DNA of 9,096 nucleotides from Porticoccaceae bacterium (GCA_030590275.1 JAUUYV010000041.1:1-9096); one strand, 5' to 3'. Positions 1 through 6,508 are shown, counted from the stretch's first letter. The notes: generated from the letters alone by a model not told the origin. Made by a program: numbers and translations.

Positions 1-1
1 A

Positions 2-70
2 ACCCAAAATCAGACAAGCCTGGCTCCGCTCAGTTCCATGAATACCAACGGCCAAGCGGTCAAAATGTAA
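2..70 (+). other. possible 3' tail of an unidentified plus-strand gene
   Basis: From position 2 one plus frame reads 22 codons and ends at TAA TAG (68-73), with a C-terminus ending NGQAVKM. Codon third positions look plausible for coding, and the hairpin at 93-135 lies just downstream where a terminator would be. A second plus frame is open from 1 to a TGA at 148-150, so the choice of frame is uncertain. I do not recognise either peptide. The reading rests mainly on the neighbouring LLM gene having lost its family sequence here, so other DNA must occupy this edge. Confidence 0.2.
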
Positions 71-92
71 TAGTGCCGACTTTATACCCAGG

Positions 93-135
93 CGAAAACA
101 AAAAAAATGGAAAAACCCCATCTTTTTTGTTTTCG
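93..135. repeat. 18-bp-arm inverted repeat, possible bidirectional terminator
   Basis: The left arm (93-110) begins CGAAAACAAAAAA and ends ATGG. The right arm (118-135) is its reverse complement with one mismatch, around a 7-nt loop AAAAACC. The arms contain an A-tract and a T-tract flanking a short GC core (ATGG/CCAT), so transcripts of either strand would end the hairpin in a U-rich stretch, as in a bidirectional intrinsic terminator. The stem is A/T-rich, so termination strength is doubtful. It sits directly beside the point where the LLM-like reading frame stops resembling its family, so it could also be part of a junction or small element. Confidence 0.6.
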
Positions 136-151
136 GGCTTCTTATCCTGAA

Positions 152-427
152 AATAGTTTTGGCGTTACTAGTCACTCTGACTAACACGTCAGCTTCGGTG
201 TTAATCACGCTACCCATGCAATAGGAATTACCGTGATGCTCATTCAAAACCAGACCATCAAAGCCTGGTTCTTCGGCAAGACAAACCTCATCGATGAACT
301 GATTAAAATCGTCGGACGCCTTCTCACGATCAAAATAACTATTTGAAACACCAAAAAACGCCTTGTTGGAAAGCACCACATCTTCATCAATATGCCGACA
401 GGGACGCTCCAGGCAAGCTATCTTCAT
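152..427 (-). pseudogene. luciferase-like monooxygenase (LLM), 5' fragment only
   Basis: The ATG at 427 is preceded by a strong ribosome binding site (AGAGGAG, 438-444) and reads MKIACLERP. The next part matches the first third of bacterial-luciferase-like flavin monooxygenases: a helix with FIDEVCLAEEPGFDGLVLNE, the NEHH motif at residues 62-65, and the stretch INTEADVLVRVTSNAKTI. Full-length members have about 350-400 residues. After about residue 92 the frame stays open to the window edge (142 codons) but becomes lysine- and phenylalanine-rich and passes through the inverted repeat. The expected NPLRVAEE-like and GRL..G.VRG segments are absent in all three minus frames. The gene follows the amidohydrolase by 68 bp on the same strand and was probably cotranscribed with it. 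I read it as a truncated remnant; a short expressed protein is possible. It is only distantly similar to the intact LLM at 6544. Confidence 0.6.
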
Positions 428-437
428 GCCTTAACGA

Positions 438-444
438 CTCCTCT
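438..444 (-). promoter_or_regulatory. ribosome binding site of the LLM fragment
   Basis: On the minus strand AGAGGAG lies 10 nt before the ATG at 427. This near-consensus Shine-Dalgarno supports 427 as the native start of the broken gene and shows that the 5' end of the gene is intact. Confidence 0.7.
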
Positions 445-495
445 GATAGCCTATGTGTGCCTTATTATTGTGGCTTTTTAAGACTCAGTCGCAGC

Positions 496-1638
496 TCAGT
501 GGGTGGCCGCCTTTGCGGCCGATGTCGCCAAAGGGAGGTTAAACAGGTCGATACAGTTCAAACCAAGAATCTGGTCTTTGACTTGCTGAGTGACGCACTC
601 TGCATGCTTGTCGAGCATAGGCATAGAATCAGGCCAGGTGGAATCGCTGTGAGGAAAGTCATTAGCCCACAGCAAACGCTCGGGATTCATACGGTGCGAG
701 CAGCCAAAAGCTTCCCAGTCATCCTGAAAGGTTAACCAGACATTCTCGCGAATGTATTCACTGGGCAGGCGGGGCAGCAAACGCCCGTTCTTACCATAGC
801 CATGCCTTTCAACCGCATGATCCATACGTGCCATATAGTGGGCTATCCAGCCAGCATCACCCTCGGCGCCAACAAAGCGCAGGCCGGGGTTGCGCTCGAA
901 CACCCCGCCCAGGGTAAACAGGCCGATCAAGTCCTGAATGGCTCGTATCAGTTTCATAAAGCCATTGAGCTTGTGGCCACGGTATTGAGCAATGCTAGCC
1001 GCACTTTCCTTGGAGGTTAGGATGTGGAAGCAAACCGGCAGTTCCAGATCTACTGCGCACTCCCAAAGGGCATCGTACATAACATGGTCGTAATCTTCCT
1101 GTATGGGCGTACCAGGCATCATCACACCAACAAAACCTTGTTCTTTAATGCGACGGAAATCTTCGATGGCTGAATCGACATCGAGAATAGCAGTTTGCCC
1201 AAGCCCGAAAAGTCGATCGGGCACTTCGCCACAGTAGGCCTGTAACCAACGGTTGTAGGACTTAAACATTGCATCTTTGAACAAGGGATCCTTGGCATTA
1301 CATAACACCATACCTACAGATGCGTAAATAATTTCCGCATCGACCCCATCCTGCTTTTGATCTTCGACCCGGTATTTCGGATCCCAACCACTTTTGTGCA
1401 TATCATAAAATTTACGGTTTGGCCCTTCTTTTGGCATAACCTCTTTGGGAATACCCGCGGCCGACATCAAGCCAAGATCCAGGGGTCGTTTAATGCCTTC
1501 CCATAGATAGCCTTCACCACCTTTGCCATCATCCACAATGTGTGGAACCCGATCGCGAAACTTGGGATCAATATGTTCCGAGTATGCCTCGGGGGGTTCT
1601 ACGATGTGTGAATCAGCCGAAACAACGGGAGCATTCAT
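496..1638 (-). CDS. amidohydrolase-2 family metal-dependent hydrolase/decarboxylase
   Basis: A 380-residue protein of the amidohydrolase-2 (TIM-barrel) family, whose members hydrolyse or decarboxylate ring acids and related compounds using a divalent metal in the cytoplasm. The N-terminal metal motif is ADSHIVEP, with D9 and H11 of the DxH pair. H205 lies in PVCFHIL, a position typical of the barrel histidine. The C-terminal WANDFPHSDSTWP carries D327 and H330, a strong family signature. A frame extension to a TTG at 1656 exists, but GAGGA (1646-1650) lies 7 nt before the ATG at 1638 and inside that extension, so 1638 is chosen. It lies 232 bp downstream of moeA and just upstream of the LLM remnant. 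Genes of this type are often found beside flavin-dependent oxidoreductases in catabolic clusters. The substrate cannot be told from sequence. Confidence 0.9.
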   Translation of the reverse strand: MNAPVVSADSHIVEPPEAYSEHIDPKFRDRVPHIVDDGKGGEGYLWEGIKRPLDLGLMSAAGIPKEVMPKEGPNRKFYDMHKSGWDPKYRVEDQKQDGVDAEIIYASVGMVLCNAKDPLFKDAMFKSYNRWLQAYCGEVPDRLFGLGQTAILDVDSAIEDFRRIKEQGFVGVMMPGTPIQEDYDHVMYDALWECAVDLELPVCFHILTSKESAASIAQYRGHKLNGFMKLIRAIQDLIGLFTLGGVFERNPGLRFVGAEGDAGWIAHYMARMDHAVERHGYGKNGRLLPRLPSEYIRENVWLTFQDDWEAFGCSHRMNPERLLWANDFPHSDSTWPDSMPMLDKHAECVTQQVKDQILGLNCIDLFNLPLATSAAKAATH

Positions 1639-1645
1639 GATTTTT

Positions 1646-1650
1646 TCCTC
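1646..1650 (-). promoter_or_regulatory. ribosome binding site deciding the amidohydrolase start
   Basis: On the minus strand GAGGA is followed by 7 nt and the ATG at 1638. It overlaps the frame extension that begins with TTG at 1656, which argues against that upstream start. Confidence 0.7.
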
Positions 1651-1716
1651 AATCAAATAAAGTAAGTGTATGGTTCGCCACAGCGGCTTTCCTCTTCTCT
1701 TTTTTTTCTAAAACCC

Positions 1717-1729
1717 CTAATTTAATTAG
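1717..1729. repeat. AT-rich palindrome in the amidohydrolase leader region
   Basis: CTAAT-TTA-ATTAG has perfect 5-bp arms and lies about 80 bp upstream of the amidohydrolase ATG. It is followed in the minus direction by a purine run (roughly 1688-1710). The position suits an operator, but no regulator is known and a palindrome of this size can arise by chance. The whole 1639-1870 spacer contains no other convincing gene, and I see no clear moeA terminator in it. Confidence 0.3.
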
Positions 1730-1870
1730 CTTATTGTCGCCATTTAAGCCATTGAGGCTAATCTTGAAGTTAAGGAATCGCCATGACCGTCATTATTTTG
1801 AGTCGCTCTTCGTAGTTGAAGCGATCCCAAAGCAAAAATCAAGTGGTACCGGGCTGGCACATAATCCGGA

Positions 1871-3124
1871 TCAAGCCCCGTTAAGCAATTCATCGAAGGG
1901 TAAAACTGGTAAAAGACTACCTTCGGGTAGCACTTCCGAGCCTGCAGCGACCCAAATAAAACAGTTACAACGTGCCAGGACGCCAAAAGCACCAGAACTC
2001 TGCTGTCGGTCTGGGGTGACTTCAAAGCTATTGCCACTTGCTGTAGGGCGATAATACGCTCTCATCAGCTCAAGACGCTTGCGGTTGGGTCGTAGAGATT
2101 GGGTAATTCGTGCCGACAACCTGAGAGGTTCTGGGTCATCCGCTCCCTGGAGCTTGCGTAAGACCGGCACCACCAGCTGCTGGAAGGTGACCAACGCCGA
2201 TACCGGATTACCGGGCAGGCCGAAAAACAGGGAGCTATCCATACGACCGTAAATAAAAGGTTTACCTGGCTTTATAGCTACTTTCCAGAAGTCCAGCTTG
2301 CCCACGTCCTGCAATACTTCACGGGCATAATCCGCCTCTCCTACGGAAGCACCGCCGCAGGTAATCACCACATCTGCTCGTCGATTGCCTTCGAGGCAGA
2401 CCTTACGCAATTGATCAGGATCGTCCGGAACCACACCCAGATCTACCACTTCGACACCCAGTTTTTGCAACATCACTCGTAAAACATGGCGATTGCTTTC
2501 GTAAATATCCCCAGGACCAAGCTGCTCACCCTGTCCACGCAACTCATCTCCACTGACAAAAAGTGCTACTCGCAGAAGCTTGCGGACGGGCGCCTCGGCA
2601 AAACCCAGCGTCGCCAGCACGCCGACTTCAATGGCCCCAATACGGCGACCGGCGCTGAGCACTTTGTCACCAAGGGCCACATCCTCCCCACGGTAACGCA
2701 CATTGGCCCCCCTGGACGGTGACGGTTCGACAAACAAAATCGTCTCCCCCTCCACATTCACGTTTTCCTGAATCACTACCGTATCCGCACCGGCAGGCAT
2801 GGATGCTCCGGTAGTAATACGTACACACTCCCCGTTCGCAACAGTGCCCTCAAAAGGTAAGCCTGCCAGTGATTTACCAATTAAACGGCAGTGGGCGCCT
2901 TGCTCTATGTCTACCTGACGAAACGCATATCCATCCATTGCCGAATTGTCGTTGGGAGGGGCATCCAGGGGGGAAATAATATCCTCGGCGAGGATTCTCC
3001 CTGCCAACTCTACCAGGGGTTTAACTTCCGTGTTGCTTCCATCCTTACTACTGACAACAGACACCCCCGACAACATAGTTTGTCGGGCTTGCTCAAGCGA
3101 CATTATTGCTGGCTTTTCAGTCAA
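1871..3124 (-). CDS. moeA: molybdopterin molybdenumtransferase MoeA
   Basis: A 417-residue cytoplasmic protein (E. coli MoeA has 411) that inserts molybdate into adenylylated molybdopterin, releasing AMP, in the last step of Moco formation. Similarity is collinear with E. coli MoeA: MSLEQA at 8-13, the DNSAMDGYA block (59-67, with catalytic-type D64), ITTGAS (103-108), RRGEDI-like YRGEDVA (144-150), SGDEL (191-195, E194), the DDP at 234-236, CGGASVGEADY (256-266), KPGKPF (285-290), GLPGNPVSA (302-310) and a C-terminal domain from about 335 to 412. The chosen start is TTG (3124), with AAGGA 9 nt upstream. The alternative ATG at 3103 would give 410 residues and lacks a good ribosome binding site; E. 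coli MoeA also has about seven residues before MSL. It follows moeB by 76 bp on the same strand and is probably cotranscribed. Confidence 0.96.
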   Translation of the reverse strand: MTEKPAIMSLEQARQTMLSGVSVVSSKDGSNTEVKPLVELAGRILAEDIISPLDAPPNDNSAMDGYAFRQVDIEQGAHCRLIGKSLAGLPFEGTVANGECVRITTGASMPAGADTVVIQENVNVEGETILFVEPSPSRGANVRYRGEDVALGDKVLSAGRRIGAIEVGVLATLGFAEAPVRKLLRVALFVSGDELRGQGEQLGPGDIYESNRHVLRVMLQKLGVEVVDLGVVPDDPDQLRKVCLEGNRRADVVITCGGASVGEADYAREVLQDVGKLDFWKVAIKPGKPFIYGRMDSSLFFGLPGNPVSALVTFQQLVVPVLRKLQGADDPEPLRLSARITQSLRPNRKRLELMRAYYRPTASGNSFEVTPDRQQSSGAFGVLARCNCFIWVAAGSEVLPEGSLLPVLPFDELLNGA

Positions 3125-3200
3125 AACCTGGTTTCCTTAATAGCGAATCTGACAGCAAACAGTTCTAGCGGTAGGCATCTAGTGCTCATTCCTCCAACAG

Positions 3201-3956
3201 TCACTTCCGAGCACATACTGGGCAATCGGGTCGGGGTCGAAGTTCAAAGCTTTGCCACTCTCCATAGGCGCCATCAAACAACAGCACTCGCCCCTCAAGG
3301 GCTTTGCCTACCCCGGTGAGTACTTTGATTGCCTCCAGCGCCTGTATGCTACCAATGATGCCGACGATGGGCGCCAGCACACCAGCTTCGACACAAGTTA
3401 GTTCCTGCTCTCCAAAATTCCCGCTAAAACACTGGTAGCAAGGCGCGCCAGGCCTCATAGAAAAAACCGATACCTGTCCTTCCATACGAATAGCCGCTCC
3501 TGACACCAGCGGCTTCCCCGAGCGGTAACAAGCCACGTTAAGGGAGTCGCGAGTCGCGAGATTATCACTGCAGTCCAGTACGATATCGACTTTGGCCAGG
3601 TGACCTTCAACACTCTCGGGGCTTATTTTTTCGGTAACGCTGAACAAATCAACGTGTGGGTTTATCCCGGCTAATGTCTGTGCAGCGGATTCAGCCTTGT
3701 TTCGTCCTATATCCGAATCCCCATGTAAAATTTGACGTTGAAGATTCGATAACTCGACCACATCAAAATCCGCCAGCGACAAACTCCCAATGCCCGCTGC
3801 CGTTAGGTACTGGGCCGCCGCACAACCCAGGCCACCGAGCCCCACAATCAGTGCGCTACTGGAAGACAATGTTTCCTGCCCATCGTAAGCGAATTGTGGC
3901 AATAGTAGTTGACGCTGGTAGCGGCTTTGTTGGTCGCTGGTAAGTGTTTTATTCAT
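3201..3956 (-). CDS. moeB: molybdopterin-synthase adenylyltransferase MoeB (ThiF/HesA family)
   Basis: A 251-residue E1-like enzyme that adenylates the C-terminal glycine of the small molybdopterin-synthase subunit MoaD, so that it can be thiocarboxylated. Visible features: RYQRQLLLP near the N-terminus (12-20), nucleotide-binding GLGGLG (39-44), the acidic pair in ADFDVVE (D63, D65), NLQRQ (71-75), GRNKA (84-88), DCSDN (128-132), and a structural zinc site from two CxxC pairs (C173/C176 and C245/C248). C188 lies in LTCVEAGV. Length equals E. coli MoeB (249). ThiF is the main alternative, but adjacency to moeA and the overall match to MoeB make moeB the better call. The ATG at 3956 lacks a clear Shine-Dalgarno. 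No rhodanese domain is fused at the C-terminus. Confidence 0.93.
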   Translation of the reverse strand: MNKTLTSDQQSRYQRQLLLPQFAYDGQETLSSSSALIVGLGGLGCAAAQYLTAAGIGSLSLADFDVVELSNLQRQILHGDSDIGRNKAESAAQTLAGINPHVDLFSVTEKISPESVEGHLAKVDIVLDCSDNLATRDSLNVACYRSGKPLVSGAAIRMEGQVSVFSMRPGAPCYQCFSGNFGEQELTCVEAGVLAPIVGIIGSIQALEAIKVLTGVGKALEGRVLLFDGAYGEWQSFELRPRPDCPVCARK

Positions 3957-4011
3957 AGCAGAATATTAACGTAGACAAGACCGTAAATGGAGGAAATCCG
4001 AGTAAATGCTC

Positions 4012-4040
4012 TTGTCGTATTTAGCGTACTCTGGTATCAC
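4012..4040 (+). promoter_or_regulatory. candidate sigma-70 promoter for the GST gene
   Basis: TTGTCG (4012-4017) and TATCAC (4035-4040) are separated by 17 bp; each matches four of six consensus positions. The pair lies 55 bp before the GST start, in the 139-bp divergent spacer between moeB and GST. The call rests on motif match only. Confidence 0.3.
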
Positions 4041-4095
4041 TGTCATTAATCTTGTTAGCTACAGTCGCACTCATCATCGAGGAGAATAACGAAAA

Positions 4096-4734
4096 ATGAA
4101 ACTCTACGACTATCCGAAGGCTCCCAACCCCCGTCGGGTCAATATCTTTCTGACGGAAAAGGGTATCGAAATCGAACGGATACAAGTGGATTTGATAAAA
4201 CAAGAACAGCTAAAGCCAGAGTACTACGCGAAAAACCCAGCTTGCGATGTCCCTATGCTCGAACTAGACGATGGTACCTGCATCAGTCAAATTCCTGCCA
4301 TTTATCGATATTTTGAAGAAATAGAACCCAACCCTCCCTTACTGGGCAGTACCCCCAGAGAGAAAGCATTGTGTGCAATGTGGGAACACCTGGTTTTCAT
4401 GAATGGTCTGCTAGCCATCGCAGAGGTCTTCCGCAACACGACCCCCGGCTTCACCGGGAGGGCTGTACCCGGCCCCCACAGCTACGAGCAATCACCAGAA
4501 ATGGCTGAACGCGGTCTGTCGCGAGTACGGAATTTCTTTTCCGATTTCGATCAACAACTCTCCAATAATGAATACGTCGCCGGCGATTTTTATTCGGTCG
4601 CAGATATTACAACCCTGGTTACCTGTGATTTCGCCAAATGGATCAAACAGGATATACCCGCCGAATGCACTAATCTGAGCACCTGGTATAAGCGCTTATC
4701 CGAGCGAGCGGCTATCCAGGCTAACCCGGGCTAG
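4096..4734 (+). CDS. glutathione S-transferase family protein
   Basis: A 212-residue protein with the two-domain GST layout. The N-terminal thioredoxin-like domain (about 1-78) begins MKLYDYPKAPNPRRV and contains VPMLELDDG (52-60), with the cis-proline P53. A helical domain (about 88-205) carries the SVADI folding motif (167-171). Such proteins conjugate glutathione to electrophiles or perform isomerase, dehalogenase or reductase reactions in the cytoplasm. In the gamma-glutamyl-binding block, the usual (E/Q)SxAI reads QIPAI (65-69), so Ile66 stands where serine is typical. The first-helix active-site position has no obvious Ser, Tyr or Cys. GAGGAG at 4079-4084, 11 nt before ATG, supports the start. 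It is transcribed divergently from moeB, and the next gene follows after 188 bp, so it may be its own unit. Substrate unknown. Confidence 0.9.
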   Translation: MKLYDYPKAPNPRRVNIFLTEKGIEIERIQVDLIKQEQLKPEYYAKNPACDVPMLELDDGTCISQIPAIYRYFEEIEPNPPLLGSTPREKALCAMWEHLVFMNGLLAIAEVFRNTTPGFTGRAVPGPHSYEQSPEMAERGLSRVRNFFSDFDQQLSNNEYVAGDFYSVADITTLVTCDFAKWIKQDIPAECTNLSTWYKRLSERAAIQANPG

Positions 4735-4824
4735 TTCCCCCACCCCCAGCTGTGGTAAATTATCGCGCTTTGCAAGTTGTATCAACGATTTAAGAATAGC
4801 TCCGCCACTAGCCATACTGGTCTT

Positions 4825-4851
4825 ACTATAGGCGCGACAGACTATAGGCGC
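4825..4851. repeat. 11-bp direct repeat upstream of the flavin reductase gene
   Basis: ACTATAGGCGC occurs at 4825-4835 and again at 4841-4851, a period of 16 bp (about one and a half helical turns). It lies 72-98 bp upstream of the flavin reductase ATG in the 188-bp spacer after GST. Placement and spacing would suit a tandem activator or repressor site. I found no third copy in this spacer. Confidence 0.5.
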
Positions 4852-4922
4852 TTCGGGGGTTTATTAATCCACTCACACGTGCCCAAAATGGGGACAGCAG
4901 CAAATATTTAAGGGGAACAGAC

Positions 4923-5402
4923 ATGAGTCTTGATCAACGTGAATTCCGGGACTCTCTCGGTGCTTTCGCCACTGGGATCACGGTAGTTACAGCTAAAGAT
5001 GCAGATGGCAAACCCGTTGGTGCCACCGCCAACAGCTTTTCGTCGGTGTCGCTAGACCCACCGCTGTTGCTATGGTGCGTCGCGAAAACTGCCAATAGTT
5101 TCGATGCCTTTAACCAGGCGGAACACTTTGCTATTCATGTCCTCCACAGCGGCCAGGAAGATATTTCCCGACTTTTTGCCACCAAGGATGCCGACAAGTT
5201 TGCCCAGCTAGAGTGGAGCGAAAGTGCGGGTGGCGCACCTTTGCTGGCCGACTACGACGTGCGCTTCGAGTGCACCACCGAACACCTTTACGAAGGCGGT
5301 GATCACATCATCGTCGTGGGTCGCGTTCACACTATGGATAATAAAAATCGCGAACCTCTGGGCTTTTACAAGGGCAAATACGCCAAAATCGTAACGGAAT
5401 AA
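4923..5402 (+). CDS. flavin reductase domain protein (HpaC/RutF-like)
   Basis: A 159-residue single-domain flavin reductase (FMN-binding split barrel). Members use NAD(P)H to reduce free FMN or FAD, which is passed to a partner monooxygenase in the cytoplasm. Family blocks in order: LGAFATGITVVTA (12-24), GATANSFSSVSLDPP (33-47), KTANSFDAF (55-63), HFAIHVL (68-74), GDHIIVVGRV (126-135) and PLGFYKGKY (145-153). AAGGGGA (4910-4916) sits 6 nt before the ATG, a strong start. It is followed by acuI after 53 bp and by a flavin-dependent monooxygenase one gene further on, the natural candidate partner. The sequence alone does not separate FMN from FAD preference or name the pathway, so no gene symbol is given. 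Confidence 0.9.
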   Translation: MSLDQREFRDSLGAFATGITVVTAKDADGKPVGATANSFSSVSLDPPLLLWCVAKTANSFDAFNQAEHFAIHVLHSGQEDISRLFATKDADKFAQLEWSESAGGAPLLADYDVRFECTTEHLYEGGDHIIVVGRVHTMDNKNREPLGFYKGKYAKIVTE

Positions 5403-5415
5403 ATCGACTACATTA

Positions 5416-5444
5416 TTAGAATAAGATTCGCTAAAAATTATAAT
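5416..5444 (+). promoter_or_regulatory. candidate promoter for acuI, near-leaderless
   Basis: A consensus TATAAT (5439-5444) is preceded at 17 bp by TTAGAA (5416-5421, weak). The ATG is 11 nt after the -10 box, so a transcript from here would have only a few leader bases and would lose the GGA at 5445-5447. The gene could instead be read from the upstream flavin reductase transcript, using GGA as a weak ribosome binding site. Confidence 0.4.
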
Positions 5445-5455
5445 GGAATTCGAGC

Positions 5456-6451
5456 ATGAGCAAGCCATTCAATGCCCTGGTAATAGAAAAACAGGACAAA
5501 CGCGTCCGTGGTTCCATCCAGCAATTATTGCTGGATGATCTGCCTGATGAAGATGTATTAGTCGATATAAGCTATTCCACCGTCAATTATAAAGATGGGC
5601 TGGCCATCACCGGCACCCTGCCAATCGCTCGCAAGTTCCCCATGGTTGGCGGCATAGATTTGGCTGGCACTGTAGCCGAATCCCGCGATGATCGCTTTAA
5701 ACCCGGTGACAAAGTGCTGGTCAATGGCTACGGTCTGTCCGAGCGTTATTGGGGCGGCTATTCTCAACGGCAAAAACTCAAACCCGAGTGGCTGGTGCGG
5801 GTTCCCGATGTATTTAATCTCGAAGAAGCTATGGCGATCGGCACAGCGGGTTATACCGCTATGCTCTGTGTTCAGGCAATCCAGGACTGGGGTGTCAAAC
5901 CAGACGCTGGCCCTGTAGTCGTCACCGGTGCCGCTGGCGGTGTCGGTACTGTTGCTATTATGCTGCTCTCCAAACTCGGCTATCAGGTAACAGCGTCTAC
6001 TGGACGAGTAGAAGAGGCGCGCGAACTGCTCGAGAAACTCGGTGCTAGCGACATTATCTCTCGCGATAATCTGGCCCGCGACCCGGCCCCGCTGGAAGCC
6101 GAAACCTGGGCCGCAGGAATCGACACTGTGGGCGAAAACACTTTGGCCACCGTACTCGCTCAAACCAAATATGAAGGTATTGTCGCTGCCTGTGGTCTGG
6201 CCGGGGGCGTAGGACTCCCCTCTTCAGTTATGCCTTTTATTTTGCGCGGCGTAACCTTGCGTGGAATCGACTCAGTTATGGCTCCATTATTGCGCAGACA
6301 GGGCGCCTGGGATGCCCTTGCAACACTGGTTGACCTCGATTTGCTCCACGCTATTTACACGGTTGAGCCATTGAGCAAAGTACCCGGTCTGGCTCAATCC
6401 ATCCTGGCAGGGCAAATTAAGGGCCGAGTGGTCATCGACGTGAACGCTTGA
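5456..6451 (+). CDS. acuI: AcuI/YhdH-type NADPH-dependent acryloyl-CoA reductase (MDR family)
   Basis: A 331-residue zinc-free medium-chain reductase, collinear with E. coli YhdH (324 residues). YhdH/AcuI enzymes reduce acryloyl-CoA to propionyl-CoA with NADPH, detoxifying acrylate derived from DMSP or 3-hydroxypropionate. Motifs: STVNYKDGLAITG (41-53), FPMVGGIDLAGTV (61-73), WGGYSQ (99-104), IGTAGYTAMLCV (128-139), VVVTGAAGGVG (154-164) for NADPH, STGR (181-184), IDTVG (222-226), AACGLAGG (244-251), MPFILRGV (259-266), GIDSVM (270-275) and GRVVI (323-327). The usual MDR catalytic-zinc cysteines and histidines are not seen. It sits 53 bp after the flavin reductase gene and 92 bp before the LLM gene. 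A perfect 23-nt palindrome lies about 60 nt into the gene. Other quinone-oxidoreductase-like activities are possible, but the family match is strong. Confidence 0.92.
   Translation: MSKPFNALVIEKQDKRVRGSIQQLLLDDLPDEDVLVDISYSTVNYKDGLAITGTLPIARKFPMVGGIDLAGTVAESRDDRFKPGDKVLVNGYGLSERYWGGYSQRQKLKPEWLVRVPDVFNLEEAMAIGTAGYTAMLCVQAIQDWGVKPDAGPVVVTGAAGGVGTVAIMLLSKLGYQVTASTGRVEEARELLEKLGASDIISRDNLARDPAPLEAETWAAGIDTVGENTLATVLAQTKYEGIVAACGLAGGVGLPSSVMPFILRGVTLRGIDSVMAPLLRRQGAWDALATLVDLDLLHAIYTVEPLSKVPGLAQSILAGQIKGRVVIDVNA
5515..5537. repeat. perfect 23-nt palindrome inside acuI
   Basis: Arms CATCCAGCAAT (5515-5525) and ATTGCTGGATG (5527-5537) are perfect reverse complements around one central T. The region encodes residues 20-28 of AcuI (SIQQLLLDD) in the reading frame. 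In mRNA it would form a stable stem (about 9-10 bp with a small loop) about 60 nt after the start codon; in DNA it could bind a dimeric regulator. No function is known. Confidence 0.7.
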
Positions 6452-6508
6452 TTTCGGCCTTAATTTTGACCCTGATTTCGAGCTGGCCCCGGTAAAATCA
6501 AACCTGCA

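Noticed and set aside
1..150. Plus-strand frame 1 open from the left edge to TGA at 148-150
   Set aside because: It would read through the inverted repeat at 93-135 and resembles no known protein; the frame ending at 70 just before the hairpin is slightly more plausible, though neither is firm.
1639..1656. In-frame TTG start giving six extra residues on the amidohydrolase
   Set aside because: The Shine-Dalgarno GAGGA lies inside this extension and is correctly spaced for the ATG at 1638, and the family motif begins a few residues after that ATG.
1783..1815. Ten-residue plus-strand ORF with AAGGA before its ATG
   Set aside because: It is very short, lies in the moeA-amidohydrolase spacer opposite the transcribed strand, and no leader-peptide pattern or following attenuator is visible.
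3544..3560. Tandem GAGTCGC GAGTCGC GAG in moeB
   Set aside because: It encodes the normal LATRDS segment that aligns with other MoeB proteins, so it is coding coincidence.
5558..6163. 201-codon minus-strand open frame opposite acuI
   Set aside because: It is fully overlapped by the confidently identified AcuI gene, has no recognisable domain and no independent start signals; a codon-bias shadow.
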